Assembly (NCBI GenBank): GCA_016700415.1
Contig: CP065018.1
Coordinates: forward strand, 2,610,001 to 2,674,000
Direction: 5' to 3'
Source of the DNA: Flavobacteriales bacterium
GTDB lineage: Bacteria > Bacteroidota > Bacteroidia > Flavobacteriales_F > PHOS-HE28
Length of the DNA: 64,000 bases
Under the pieces are notes generated by a model. It made no database searches, was not told where the DNA came from, and saw nothing but the letters and a program-made list of their open reading frames with translations. Position numbers and translations under genes: made by a program. Numbering within the stretch: the first letter of the stretch is position 1; every line of letters starts with the position of its first letter. This document shows positions 8,961-17,449 of the stretch, piece by piece.

Positions 8961-9701
8961 TCAGTTCAAATGCATCGGCACGTCGATCAGCAGCAGCTCG
9001 GCGCCCTCCGGGCCCGTGAGGATGTCCAGCGCGTCCACCCCACTGATGCCGATCGCGTCGCGCGGGGAAAGCTGTTGGCCTTGGATCACGGCACTGCCGG
9101 AAACGACCAGGACATATACACCGTTGGCCGGGCGCTTGATCGTGTAGCGTTCCGGACGTCCACCATCGAACTTGCCGAGCTGGAACCAAGCGTCCTGTCC
9201 GATCCAGGTGCCGGCGTCGTTCGGGTCCGGCGAAACGATCTGCTGGAATCGGTTGATCCCTTCCTTCGGGTCGAGCGTGATCTGGTCGTAGCGCGGGGCA
9301 GCTCCGTGCTTGCGGGGGAAGAGCCACACTTGGAATAGCTTGGTGCGATGCTCCGGGTCGGGATTGAACTCGCTGTGCTGCACGCCCGTTCCCGCGCTCA
9401 TCACCTGCACGTCGCCGGCCTTGATGATGCCCTCGTTGCCCATGCTGTCCTTGTGCATCAGCGCACCTTCGGTCACGATGGTGATGATCTCCATGTTGTC
9501 GTGCGGATGCGTGCCGAAGCCTTTGCCCGCCGCGATGGTGTCGTCGTTCAGCACGCGCAAAGCGCCGAAGTGCATGCGTTCGGGGTCGTGCCAGTTGGCG
9601 AAGCTGAAGGAATGCCATGCTTTGAGCCAGCCGTGATCGGCATGGCCGCGGGTATCAGCCTTGTGCAGAACGGTCCGTGCTGTGGTCGTTGAGGTGCTCA
9701 T
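8961..9701 (-). CDS. Pirin family protein (YhhW-like bicupin)
   Basis: 246 residues from ATG 9701; in-frame codons upstream to 9923 do not resemble the family. The N-terminal pirin motif is intact: HSFSFANWHDPERMHFGALRVLNDD, then HPHDNMEIITIV with the metal-binding HxH, then the Glu-containing GTGVQHSEFNP. Pirins are Fe-binding bicupins; some, such as E. coli YhhW, have quercetin dioxygenase activity. The C-terminal cupin carries SGVDALDILTGPEGAELLLIDVP. It is transcribed divergently from exbB. Confidence 0.92.
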   Translation of the reverse strand: MSTSTTTARTVLHKADTRGHADHGWLKAWHSFSFANWHDPERMHFGALRVLNDDTIAAGKGFGTHPHDNMEIITIVTEGALMHKDSMGNEGIIKAGDVQVMSAGTGVQHSEFNPDPEHRTKLFQVWLFPRKHGAAPRYDQITLDPKEGINRFQQIVSPDPNDAGTWIGQDAWFQLGKFDGGRPERYTIKRPANGVYVLVVSGSAVIQGQQLSPRDAIGISGVDALDILTGPEGAELLLIDVPMHLN

Positions 9702-10078
9702 GGTCAAATGTATTGGGATGTAAATGTATTTTACATGGTGAATATATCCAAAACAAGAAATAGACATCGTTGGAAGCCCGTAACCCAATAAACGCGGACC
9801 GGTCCCACGCCGCGCCTTCTTTGCTTTCCCCCATTCCTTGTTCAGGACCCACCGTTTCCGGGTGTGTTGCAGGTATCGGGCAAGGATCGGGATGGACCTT
9901 GCGTTCACTTCCGCCCGGCCCATGAGTCGGAGACCTCAGTTGATCATTCATGGCACACGGTTCCGGAAAACGATGTACTTGCTATGTTTGCGCCCCCCGG
10001 CTTTAGCTGTCGAGGCACCGCATAACGTATTGGACGAACAAAACCACGAGCTACCTTCAACCAAGAAACCCTCCTTAC
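9702..10078. promoter_or_regulatory. Divergent promoter region between pirin and exbB
   Basis: 377 bp without a gene. For pirin, TACATTTG (minus strand, 9705-9712, exact TAnnTTTG) ends 3 nt before the ATG. An inverted repeat ATGTAAA-N5-TTTACAT (9718-9736) lies just upstream and is a candidate operator. For exbB, TATGTTTG (plus strand, 9983-9990) is an exact match and would give a leader of about 85 nt. The rest shows nothing I recognise. Confidence 0.5.
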
Positions 10079-10891
10079 ATGAGCACACGTAAATCCGGAA
10101 AGATGTCAAGCCTGTTCGTGGCTTTGGCTATACCCGTGGCCCTTGGCATCAGCATCCTGTTCTACATGTTCGTGCTGGGCGACCCGGCGAACTTCGAGGG
10201 CGGAGACCCGATCAAGGGGCACCCGGTGAATATCGACCCGAACCACACGTTCGGCCTGATCCACAAGGGTGGATTCATCGTGCCGATCCTGATCTCGATC
10301 CTGCTGATCGTGATCATCTTCTCCGTTGAGCGCTACTTCACCCTGGGCCGGGCCAAGGGGAAGGGGCGGATCGACGAGTTCCTGCACAACGTGCGCCAGC
10401 TACTGGCGGGCGACCGTGTGGACGAGGCCATTGCCGCCTGCGACGAGCAACGCGGCAGCGTGGCCAACGTAATGCGCAGCGGACTGGAGAAGTACCAGAC
10501 CGTGCTCAACGACGGGAACCTTGACAAAGAGACGAAGATCAACACCGTTAAGCAGGAGATCGAGGAAGCCACCGCATTGGAGCTCCCCATGCTCAGCAAG
10601 AACCTGGTGATCATCTCCACCTGCGCTTCCATCAGTACGCTGGTGGGCCTGATCGGAACGGTGCTCGGAATGATCCGGGCCTTCAGCGCCATGGCCGTGG
10701 CCGGCACGCCTGATGCCACCGCGCTCTCCACCGGTATATCCGAGGCCCTCATCAACACCGCCTTAGGTATCACCGGCTCCTGCATCGCCATCATCATGTT
10801 CAACTACTTCAGCACCAAGATCGACGGCATCACACACGGCATCGACGAGGCCGGCTTCAGCGTCAGCCAAACCTTGGCGAACCACAAATAA
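10079..10891 (+). CDS. exbB: MotA/TolQ/ExbB proton channel family protein
   Basis: 270 residues. Transmembrane helices lie at about 12-34, 64-86, 165-190 and 212-238. The third carries STLVGLIGTVLGMIRAF and the fourth ALINTALGITGSCIAIIMFNYF, the proton-channel signature of ExbB/TolQ/MotA. The extra N-terminal helix is common in Bacteroidota. With ExbD it uses the proton gradient to energise TonB-dependent outer-membrane transport. First gene of the operon running to 17275; the next gene starts 50 bp later. Confidence 0.93.
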   Translation: MSTRKSGKMSSLFVALAIPVALGISILFYMFVLGDPANFEGGDPIKGHPVNIDPNHTFGLIHKGGFIVPILISILLIVIIFSVERYFTLGRAKGKGRIDEFLHNVRQLLAGDRVDEAIAACDEQRGSVANVMRSGLEKYQTVLNDGNLDKETKINTVKQEIEEATALELPMLSKNLVIISTCASISTLVGLIGTVLGMIRAFSAMAVAGTPDATALSTGISEALINTALGITGSCIAIIMFNYFSTKIDGITHGIDEAGFSVSQTLANHK

Positions 10892-10941
10892 CAACGTACG
10901 GGTGATGCATGCATCGCCCATGCGTTGTGTAGAGAAACAGC

Positions 10942-11598
10942 ATGTCGAAGCTCAAGATGCCCCGCTCCAGCCCTGCGCTGGACATGACACCGATGGTGGA
11001 CCTCGGGTTCCTGCTGGTCACCTTCTTCATGCTCACCGCCCAGTTCCGTCCGGAAGAAGCCGTGGTGGTGGACACGCCCAGCAGCATGAGCCAGTCCCCC
11101 ATCCCCACGGAGAACCTCATGACGGTGACCGTGGATAGCGGCGGGCGCGTGTTCTGGGATTTTACCGACAAGTTGGTGCGCGCCGAGGTGATCAAGGAGA
11201 TGGCCAAGCGTTATAAGATCAGCTTGGATGCTGAGCAGGAGCGACGCTTCGTAAACCTCAACGATATCGGTATCCCTCTGCAGAAGCTGCCGACCTACCT
11301 CTCCTTGGACAGCCCGGTGGATCGCAAGCAATTGGACGACGTTTCACCTGGGATCCCCATCGACAGCACCGACAACCAGCTGTTGGACTGGATCCGCGTG
11401 ACGCAGCTTATCTTTAGCAGCGGCTCCGGAGGAAAGAACCCGATCGTAGCCTTGAAGGGGGATGGCAATGTGAACTACTCCGTGATCAACAAGGTGATCA
11501 AGATCTTCCAGAGTCCCACAGTGAAGATCAACCGGTTCAAAATGATCACCGACCTGGAGGCAAGCCGGATCGCCACCAAGGCCGCTGAACCCCAATGA
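10942..11598 (+). CDS. exbD: ExbD/TolR biopolymer transport protein (first copy)
   Basis: 218 residues. One N-terminal helix carries the channel Asp in DMTPMVDLGFLLVTFFMLT, followed by a periplasmic domain. At 218 residues it is longer than E. coli ExbD (141) because of an enlarged periplasmic part; in the C-terminal region VALKGDGNVNYSVINKVI is the usual ExbD fold. It pairs with the ExbB upstream and the second ExbD 92 bp downstream. Confidence 0.92.
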   Translation: MSKLKMPRSSPALDMTPMVDLGFLLVTFFMLTAQFRPEEAVVVDTPSSMSQSPIPTENLMTVTVDSGGRVFWDFTDKLVRAEVIKEMAKRYKISLDAEQERRFVNLNDIGIPLQKLPTYLSLDSPVDRKQLDDVSPGIPIDSTDNQLLDWIRVTQLIFSSGSGGKNPIVALKGDGNVNYSVINKVIKIFQSPTVKINRFKMITDLEASRIATKAAEPQ

Positions 11599-11690
11599 TC
11601 CGCGCGTGTACCGTGTTAAATGAAAGGCGTCCACTGAGCAACGAAGCAACCACGGAAAGCCCCGCCCACCGGGGGTATCACTGAAGAGCC

Positions 11691-12314
11691 ATGGCAGACG
11701 TACAACAAGGGGATGGCGGTGGCGGAGCACGCCACCAGAAGAAGCGGGCCAAGAAAGGCAGCACCCATATCGACATGACGCCCATGGTCGATCTGGCCTT
11801 TCTGTTGCTCACCTTCTTCATCCTCACCACTACCATGTACAAGCCGTCCACCTTGCAGCTCACCTTCCCGGTGCCGCCGGACGAGAAGGACAAGCCTGAG
11901 CTGGACAAAGTGAACAACGCCCTCACCTTGTTCCTGACCAAGGAGGACCAGATCCTGTACTACAAGGACGCTTTCAAGCCTGGCGAAACCCAGCTTACAC
12001 GCACGGACTTCAGCAAGATCACCCCCTTGCTGATCGACTGGAACAAGACCACCTTCGACCGGATTCAGGAACTGGGCCGAAAGCTCAACGCCAACGAGAT
12101 CAACGAGACGGCCTATGACTCGTTGAAAAACCTGGCGCAAAAGGAGAAGGAGGCCCTTTTCGTGATCATCAAACCGGACAAGGACGCCAAGTACCGCAAC
12201 ATGATCGACATGGTGGACGATATGGCCATCGCTGGCATTGGCAAATACGCTGTGCAGGACACGATCAAGCCTGCGGAAGAGACCGTCCTGGACGCTGAGA
12301 AACTCAAATTCTAA
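11691..12314 (+). CDS. exbD: ExbD/TolR biopolymer transport protein (second copy)
   Basis: 207 residues. After a short Gly/Arg/Lys-rich tail (1-22) comes HIDMTPMVDLAFLLLTFFILTT, the proton-path Asp helix, then a periplasmic domain ending in MVDDMAIAGIGKYAV. Bacteroidota commonly have two unequal ExbD proteins per ExbB. The next gene, tonB, begins 3 bp after its stop, so the two are tightly coupled. Confidence 0.92.
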   Translation: MADVQQGDGGGGARHQKKRAKKGSTHIDMTPMVDLAFLLLTFFILTTTMYKPSTLQLTFPVPPDEKDKPELDKVNNALTLFLTKEDQILYYKDAFKPGETQLTRTDFSKITPLLIDWNKTTFDRIQELGRKLNANEINETAYDSLKNLAQKEKEALFVIIKPDKDAKYRNMIDMVDDMAIAGIGKYAVQDTIKPAEETVLDAEKLKF

Positions 12315-12317
12315 GCC

Positions 12318-13157
12318 ATGACCTACGTGATCATCATAGCAGTATTGCTCCTATTGAGCATGGTGCTCACGTACGATACCTCGTGGATGAACGTGCTCCA
12401 AGACCTGCGCAACGACACCGTATTCGCCCAACGCCATAAGGACTATGGCGCATATGACCTGCGGCGCGATTACAGCCGCCGCTTCGGCTTGGCCATGGTG
12501 CTCGCTATCGCCTTCTTCGTGGTGGTCGTGGGCACCCCTTTCGTTGTCTCCAAGATCGGGACCAAGGAAAAAGAACCGGATAAGGTGAAGATCGTGGACG
12601 TGAACCTGGACCTCTTCCAGGAAGATCAGCCAGAGGAACCGCCACCCCCGCCGGAAGTCGTGCCTCCCCCCCAGCCCCAGATCGAGACCGTTCAATTTGT
12701 GGCCGTGGAAGCCGCCGACGAGCCTGTGGAGGCCCCCCCACCCACCCAGGAAGACCTGAGCGAGACAACTGCCAGCACCACCACCCAGGAAGGCCAGAAG
12801 ATCGATGCGCCACCGCCTCCCCCTCCGGTGGAGGAACCCACCTACGACCTCGCCGCAGTGCAGGAGCAACCGGATTTCCCCGGAGGCATGGCCAAGATGT
12901 ACGCCTACCTGCAGAAGAACACCAAGTACCCGGACATGGAGTTCGACGCGGGCATCCAGGGCAAGGTCTACGTGGAGTTCGTGGTGGAAAGGGACGGCAG
13001 CGTGGAGGATGTCAAGATCCGGCGGGGCGTAAGCCCCGGTCTGGACAAGGAGGCACTGCGCGCGGTGAAGTCCATGCCCAAGTGGAGCCCCGGCAAGATG
13101 AACGGCAAGGCCGTGAAGGTCCGCTTCACCATACCGGTGGACTTCAAGCTGAAGTAG
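12318..13157 (+). CDS. tonB: TonB family energy transducer (first copy)
   Basis: 279 residues. A first hydrophobic helix (1-19) precedes the Bacteroidota-specific cytoplasmic signature HKDYGAYDLRRDY and a second helix (about 57-78). A Pro/Glu-rich periplasmic linker (about 100-175, with PPPPPEVVPPPQPQ) follows. The C-terminal TonB domain runs FPGGMAKMYAYLQKNTKYP to MPKWSPGKMNGKAVKVRFTIPVDF. It links the ExbBD motor to TonB-dependent receptors. Confidence 0.93.
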   Translation: MTYVIIIAVLLLLSMVLTYDTSWMNVLQDLRNDTVFAQRHKDYGAYDLRRDYSRRFGLAMVLAIAFFVVVVGTPFVVSKIGTKEKEPDKVKIVDVNLDLFQEDQPEEPPPPPEVVPPPQPQIETVQFVAVEAADEPVEAPPPTQEDLSETTASTTTQEGQKIDAPPPPPPVEEPTYDLAAVQEQPDFPGGMAKMYAYLQKNTKYPDMEFDAGIQGKVYVEFVVERDGSVEDVKIRRGVSPGLDKEALRAVKSMPKWSPGKMNGKAVKVRFTIPVDFKLK

Positions 13158-13448
13158 GGTAGTTCCAGGCTGTTCGGCCGCAACCGGGACATTACGCATT
13201 CCTATTGCTCAGCCCTTCGCTCCTTCCAGAGGGGCCATACATTGAAAGTTGCTGGATACTACGTGTTGGCGCGAGCTTTCCCCCTTCTTTAATTGACCGG
13301 GCATTGGTGACACGGTATTGAAAACGGACGCACTTACGGAGGTGCCTTGAGCAACGGTCGTGACGATCGGGCCATCGGTGCAATGAACGCCGGGCCTTCC
13401 GGGTTGTACAGTTGAACGGTAACCATGTTCAACTAACAGCGCATCGTC
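13158..13448 (+). promoter_or_regulatory. Gap between the two tonB genes, with candidate operator
   Basis: 291 bp with no convincing gene. An inverted repeat AGTTGAAC (13410-13417) and GTTCAACT (13427-13434), 9-nt spacer, ends 14 nt before the second tonB start, where it could bind a regulator or affect initiation. The gap suggests that tonB2 may have its own control. Confidence 0.35.
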
Positions 13449-14315
13449 ATGATCATCACCGCAGCATTGATACTTCTCGTCCTGTTCTTTCTGGCAGTAG
13501 GCTTGGGCCGCTCGTGGAGTGACGAGACACAGACCGAACGCAATGCGCTCGTGTTCGCCGACCGCAACCGGGAATACGGGGCCTATCGACTGCGCACGGA
13601 TTACGGGAAGCGCATGGGCGTGGCTTTGTTGGGCGCCATCGGCCTCTTCGGTGTTTCGGTCCTGGTACCTTCGGTGATCGCACACTTCAACTCGGTTGCA
13701 GGGCCTCAGGCCCCGCCACCCGTGGTGGTGGACGTGGACCTGGGCCAGCTGTTCGTATCTCCTCCGCAGCCCCCGAAACCCTCAACACCCCGAACAGCGA
13801 CCGTAGCTCCGCCCGCGAAGCCGGACCAGCAGCGCTATGTGCAGGCGGTGGATAGCCTCGTGGAGCCGCCGGAACTACCCAAAGACACCGCCGGTCCCGG
13901 CTTAGCCCCGGGGCCTGGTCCGGGGGGGCCAGCCACGGGCGGTGGCACGGGGCTCCTTGGCACTACCGGGGGAGGTACGGGCACAGGCACCGATGATGGT
14001 ACGGCAGTGTGGGACGGTTTCGAAGTGCAGGAGGTGCCGCAGTTCCCCGGCGGCGAGGCGGCCCTTGGCGAATGGGTGCGGCGCCATCTGGTTTTTCCTG
14101 CCGATGTGGAAGGAAAGGATGTTGTCTACGTGCAGTTCACCGTGGGTCTGGACGGCAGCGTGGAGGATGTGCATGCGGTGAAAGGCAAGCAAAAGAGCTA
14201 CAAGAGCGCGGCCGAACGCACTGTGCGGCGCATGCCAAAGTGGAAGCCCGCCCGCATGAACGGGCATGAAGTGCGGTGCCGCCTCACATTGCCCATTAGA
14301 TTTGAGACCCGATAG
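13449..14315 (+). CDS. tonB: TonB family energy transducer (second copy)
   Basis: 288 residues with the same plan as the first TonB: N-terminal helix, NREYGAYRLRTDY, second helix (about 58-78), a Pro-rich then very Gly-rich linker (about 155-185, GPGPGGPATGGGTG), and a C-terminal TonB domain ending RMPKWKPARMNGHEVRCRLTLPI. The matching architecture points to duplication of the neighbour, with the linker diverged from Pro/Glu to Gly. Confidence 0.92.
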   Translation: MIITAALILLVLFFLAVGLGRSWSDETQTERNALVFADRNREYGAYRLRTDYGKRMGVALLGAIGLFGVSVLVPSVIAHFNSVAGPQAPPPVVVDVDLGQLFVSPPQPPKPSTPRTATVAPPAKPDQQRYVQAVDSLVEPPELPKDTAGPGLAPGPGPGGPATGGGTGLLGTTGGGTGTGTDDGTAVWDGFEVQEVPQFPGGEAALGEWVRRHLVFPADVEGKDVVYVQFTVGLDGSVEDVHAVKGKQKSYKSAAERTVRRMPKWKPARMNGHEVRCRLTLPIRFETR

Positions 14316-14327
14316 TGGTTCAGATCG

Positions 14328-14516
14328 ATGAAGTATTTCGCACTAATAATGAGCGTGGTCTATGCGGTGGCCGGCTGCTTGATCCTGTTCACCAACTTCC
14401 TCTATCCGCAGGTCTCCAGATTCCGTGTCCCATTGGGGATCATCCTGCTGATATATGGTGCGGTCCGTGGATTTATGTGGCAGCGTAAGCAGGCTCAAAG
14501 CCGGGAAGAACAGTGA
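14328..14516 (+). CDS. Small two-helix membrane protein
   Basis: 62 residues: two hydrophobic helices (about 3-24 and 33-49) joined by a short loop, then a charged tail WQRKQAQSREEQ. It lies 12 bp after tonB2 and overlaps the next gene by 4 bp, so it belongs to the operon. Small proteins at this place in Bacteroidota exbBD-tonB operons have no assigned function that I know. Confidence 0.65.
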   Translation: MKYFALIMSVVYAVAGCLILFTNFLYPQVSRFRVPLGIILLIYGAVRGFMWQRKQAQSREEQ

Positions 14517-15463
14517 AACCCCGTACCCTACCGTCCGTGGCCCTCTTCGGGGCCGCCTGCGCCCTGTTACTCGCCGGGTGCGAATTCACCGCGCCCGATC
14601 CCTACAATGACGACACGCCCACCTCCGGCAAGGTGATCGTGCTGGCCGACGTGGACAGCCGGCCGGTGATCGAACAGGAGGCCGTCATTTTCCATTCCTT
14701 CTATCCAAAAGCCGAGATAGAGGTGCGCTACATGACCGAAGGCGAGCTGCTGAAGGCGATGATGAACGACAGCGTGCGCTGCGTGGTGTCCTCCGTGGCG
14801 TACGGCCCCGATCAGCAGGCCGACTTCAGGGAACGGAAATTGAGCGCCTTGCCCGTGGTGCCCATCTATACCGATGCCATCGCCGTGGTGGTGAACAAGG
14901 CGAGTCCCATCGCACGGCTGGACCTGCAGCAGATCAAGGCCATCTTGATCAGCGACACGACCGCTGTACGGGTGACGACCGATATGGAGAACTCCAGCAC
15001 CATCCATCCCTTGCGGGCGGTGTTCGCCGGCAGTGGCAGCGGAGTGGCACGGATGCTGATCGATTCTTTACACTTGCAGGGTATCCGCGGTGGAGCCTTG
15101 CCGGATGTGGAGACCGTGGTCGCACAGGTCTCCAGGGACGTTCGGGCCATCGGTTTCATCCCCTTCGCGGCCATCAGCGATCTGGACAATGCGGACATGC
15201 GAACCCTGCGGGACCAGGTGAAACTGCTTCCTGTCGCATTTGCGTCGGACTCCGCTGCCATTCTCCCCAGCCAAAGCACCATCGCGGACGGCCAATACCC
15301 GCTCCGACGGACCATGAACATGCTGTTGACAGAGGGGAAAAGCGGTCTTGGCACTGGTTTTGTTTCCTTTGTCGCCAACCATAAAGGACAACGCATCATA
15401 CTCAAGCTCGGTGTAGCCCCCATCACGGTGCCTCCGCGGAACATTGAGATCGTCGCCCACTAG
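14513..15463 (+). CDS. PstS-like periplasmic-binding lipoprotein
   Basis: 316 residues from a GTG that overlaps the previous stop. The signal peptide ends in a lipobox LLAGC (Cys23), so it is probably a lipoprotein. The body is a type II periplasmic-binding fold of the PstS/phosphate-binding family: VVVNKASPIARLDLQQIKAI, then FAGSGSGVARMLIDSL, then GFIPFAAISDLDN. No ABC permease or ATPase lies nearby. In this operon it may serve TonB-dependent uptake or signalling rather than classical Pst transport (inference). Confidence 0.8.
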   Translation: MKPRTLPSVALFGAACALLLAGCEFTAPDPYNDDTPTSGKVIVLADVDSRPVIEQEAVIFHSFYPKAEIEVRYMTEGELLKAMMNDSVRCVVSSVAYGPDQQADFRERKLSALPVVPIYTDAIAVVVNKASPIARLDLQQIKAILISDTTAVRVTTDMENSSTIHPLRAVFAGSGSGVARMLIDSLHLQGIRGGALPDVETVVAQVSRDVRAIGFIPFAAISDLDNADMRTLRDQVKLLPVAFASDSAAILPSQSTIADGQYPLRRTMNMLLTEGKSGLGTGFVSFVANHKGQRIILKLGVAPITVPPRNIEIVAH

Positions 15464-15475
15464 ATCAACCCTGGA

Positions 15476-17275
15476 ATGAAGACCTTCCTGACAATAGGAT
15501 CCATTTGTATCACTTTTGGTGCCTTTGCGCAATTGCCGGAAGCCATCAAGCTGACCGATAACGAGCAGTTCGAGAAAGCCACGGCCGTGTTTAAGCGTAT
15601 CGTGGAAAGTTCCCCGACCAGTGGGGAGGCCTGGTTCTACTTAGGCGAGAACTACTTCGCCGAAGACCGTTCGGACAGTGCGGAAGCAGCCTATCGGAGA
15701 GGCATCCAGGTGAACCCGACGTATGCCCTGAACTACGCGGGTTTGGGCAAGGTGCTCCATGAGCAGGGGAAGGCCACCGAGGCTCAGGCCCAGTTCGCGA
15801 AAGCCACGGAAACCGCGGAGCTCAAGTCCAACAAATACAGTAAGGCACAGATCGCAGCCACCTACCGCGAAGAGGCCGAGGGTCTTGTGGCAGGCAAGCA
15901 ACCGGATCACGCAGCCGCACTGGTGCTGATCAAAAAGGCCATCGACCTATACCCGAAGGACCCCGAGGCGTACATCCTGAAGGGGGACGTCCAGTTCGAC
16001 CAGAACCCGCGCGATGGCTCGGCCCCGTTGGAGAACTACAAGCAGGCCATGCAGTTGGACCCCTTGAACGCGAAGCCCGTGGCGCGCAAGGCCTTCATGT
16101 ACTACCGGGCGAAGAACTTCCCCAGCTCCATCGAGGAATACACCAATGCCATTACCCTGGATCCCGGCTTCGCTCCGGCCTACCGCGGCCGTGCGGAAGC
16201 CTACTTCATGGCGCGCGACTTCGACAAAGCCAATGCCGACATGCAGAAATACCTGCAGTTGAACAGCGGTAGCACCAGCGCCCGTGTGCGCAATGCGCAG
16301 TTCCTCTTTTTGGTGAAGAAGTATGACCAGAGCCTGAGCGAGATCCAAGCCTTGGAGAATGAGGGCGTGAAGAACATGGTGCTGAAGCGTCTCAAAGCGT
16401 TCGACCTCACCGAAAAGGGTGATTTCGCGGCTGCGAACACCACCATGAAGGAGTACTTCGCAGAACAACCCACCGACAAGGTGATCAGCTTGGACTATGA
16501 ATACCAAGGGAAGATCTACCAAGGACTGGCCAAGGACCTCGAAAAGAACCCGCCCATCAACATCGACCCGAACGGCACCGCCCAAGTGAACGGCGATGTG
16601 GCCCACTATGCGGGTTCCACGCCGAACGCGGACGGTTCCACCACGGTGAGCTTCAAATTAGCGCCCTACGACTCCCTCGCCGCTGAGATGTACCTGAAGG
16701 CGGCCCGCATGGACAAGGCCAAGGACTATCTCTATCTGGAAGCGGCGAAAGCATTCACCGATGCCAAAGCGTACGGCAAGGCCGTTTCCGCAATGCAGGA
16801 GAAGATCAACGCTGGTAAGCCGGAGGTCAACGATTGGTACTACCTCGGCGCCATGGCGAACCGGGCCAAGATGTACCAGACCGCGGACAGTGCCTGGGCG
16901 GAGTACATCGCCAAGCAACCGAACATCTATCAGGGTTACCTCTACCGGGCACGGGCCCGGGCGGGCATGGACACGGCCGAGGTGAAGACCTGGTCCGCCA
17001 AACCCTATTACGAGGAGGTCATCCGCAAGATGAAGCCTGAGGAGCAGGACGGCCACAAGGCCGATCTGGAGGAAGCTTATAACTACATGGGCCTCTTTTA
17101 CCTGTACAACGAGGCTGGCATGGACCGTGCTAAGGCCAAGTGCTGGTTCGAGAAAGTGAGCGCGTTGGGTGCGGGTACCAGCATCACCCAGCAGGTGGAC
17201 GAAACCTTCCTGAAGATGAAGGAGCTCAAAAGCGTGGAACCGTCCGATTGTGAATTGTCATCGGTGCCGAAGTGA
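15476..17275 (+). CDS. Exported tetratricopeptide repeat protein
   Basis: 599 residues with a signal peptide (1-19, ending AFAQ) and TPR motifs along most of the length, for example GEAWFYLGENYFAEDRSDSAEAAYRRGIQVNP, ALNYAGLGKVLHEQGKATEAQAQF and PAYRGRAEAYFMARDFDKANADMQKYL. TPRs are protein-interaction scaffolds. It is the last gene of the exbB operon, 12 bp after the PstS-like gene, a common order in Bacteroidota. Confidence 0.85.
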   Translation: MKTFLTIGSICITFGAFAQLPEAIKLTDNEQFEKATAVFKRIVESSPTSGEAWFYLGENYFAEDRSDSAEAAYRRGIQVNPTYALNYAGLGKVLHEQGKATEAQAQFAKATETAELKSNKYSKAQIAATYREEAEGLVAGKQPDHAAALVLIKKAIDLYPKDPEAYILKGDVQFDQNPRDGSAPLENYKQAMQLDPLNAKPVARKAFMYYRAKNFPSSIEEYTNAITLDPGFAPAYRGRAEAYFMARDFDKANADMQKYLQLNSGSTSARVRNAQFLFLVKKYDQSLSEIQALENEGVKNMVLKRLKAFDLTEKGDFAAANTTMKEYFAEQPTDKVISLDYEYQGKIYQGLAKDLEKNPPINIDPNGTAQVNGDVAHYAGSTPNADGSTTVSFKLAPYDSLAAEMYLKAARMDKAKDYLYLEAAKAFTDAKAYGKAVSAMQEKINAGKPEVNDWYYLGAMANRAKMYQTADSAWAEYIAKQPNIYQGYLYRARARAGMDTAEVKTWSAKPYYEEVIRKMKPEEQDGHKADLEEAYNYMGLFYLYNEAGMDRAKAKCWFEKVSALGAGTSITQQVDETFLKMKELKSVEPSDCELSSVPK

Positions 17276-17287
17276 GCCTGTCAGGAA

Positions 17288-17340
17288 AGCCATAAGCTCT
17301 AAGCCCTAAGCCCTAAGCTTGAGGCTTAGAGCTTATGGCT
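17288..17340. repeat. 18-bp perfect inverted repeat after the TPR gene
   Basis: AGCCATAAGCTCTAAGCC (17288-17305) and its exact reverse complement (17323-17340) enclose a 17-nt loop of further CTAAGC words. It could end the exbB operon transcript as a strong hairpin, but no U-run follows, so it is a dispersed repeat that may stall polymerase or protect RNA. Confidence 0.75.
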
Positions 17341-17407
17341 TGTAGATGTTCCTCCGAACCCGCATATGGAACGCTAACAAACGATGCCGCGCTGCGTATG
17401 AGCAGCC

Positions 17408-17415
17408 TATTTTCG
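17408..17415 (+). promoter_or_regulatory. -7 box of the PGI/PMI gene
   Basis: TATTTTCG fits TAnnTTyG and lies 34 nt before the ATG at 17450. Confidence 0.4.
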
Positions 17416-17449
17416 CCACAGAAACCGACCCGTCAAGAAACCGCCGCCG

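Noticed and set aside
9702..9923. N-terminal extension of pirin (in-frame start at 9923)
   Set aside because: The 74 extra residues do not resemble pirins and contain the promoter box and inverted repeat; ATG 9701 fits the family.
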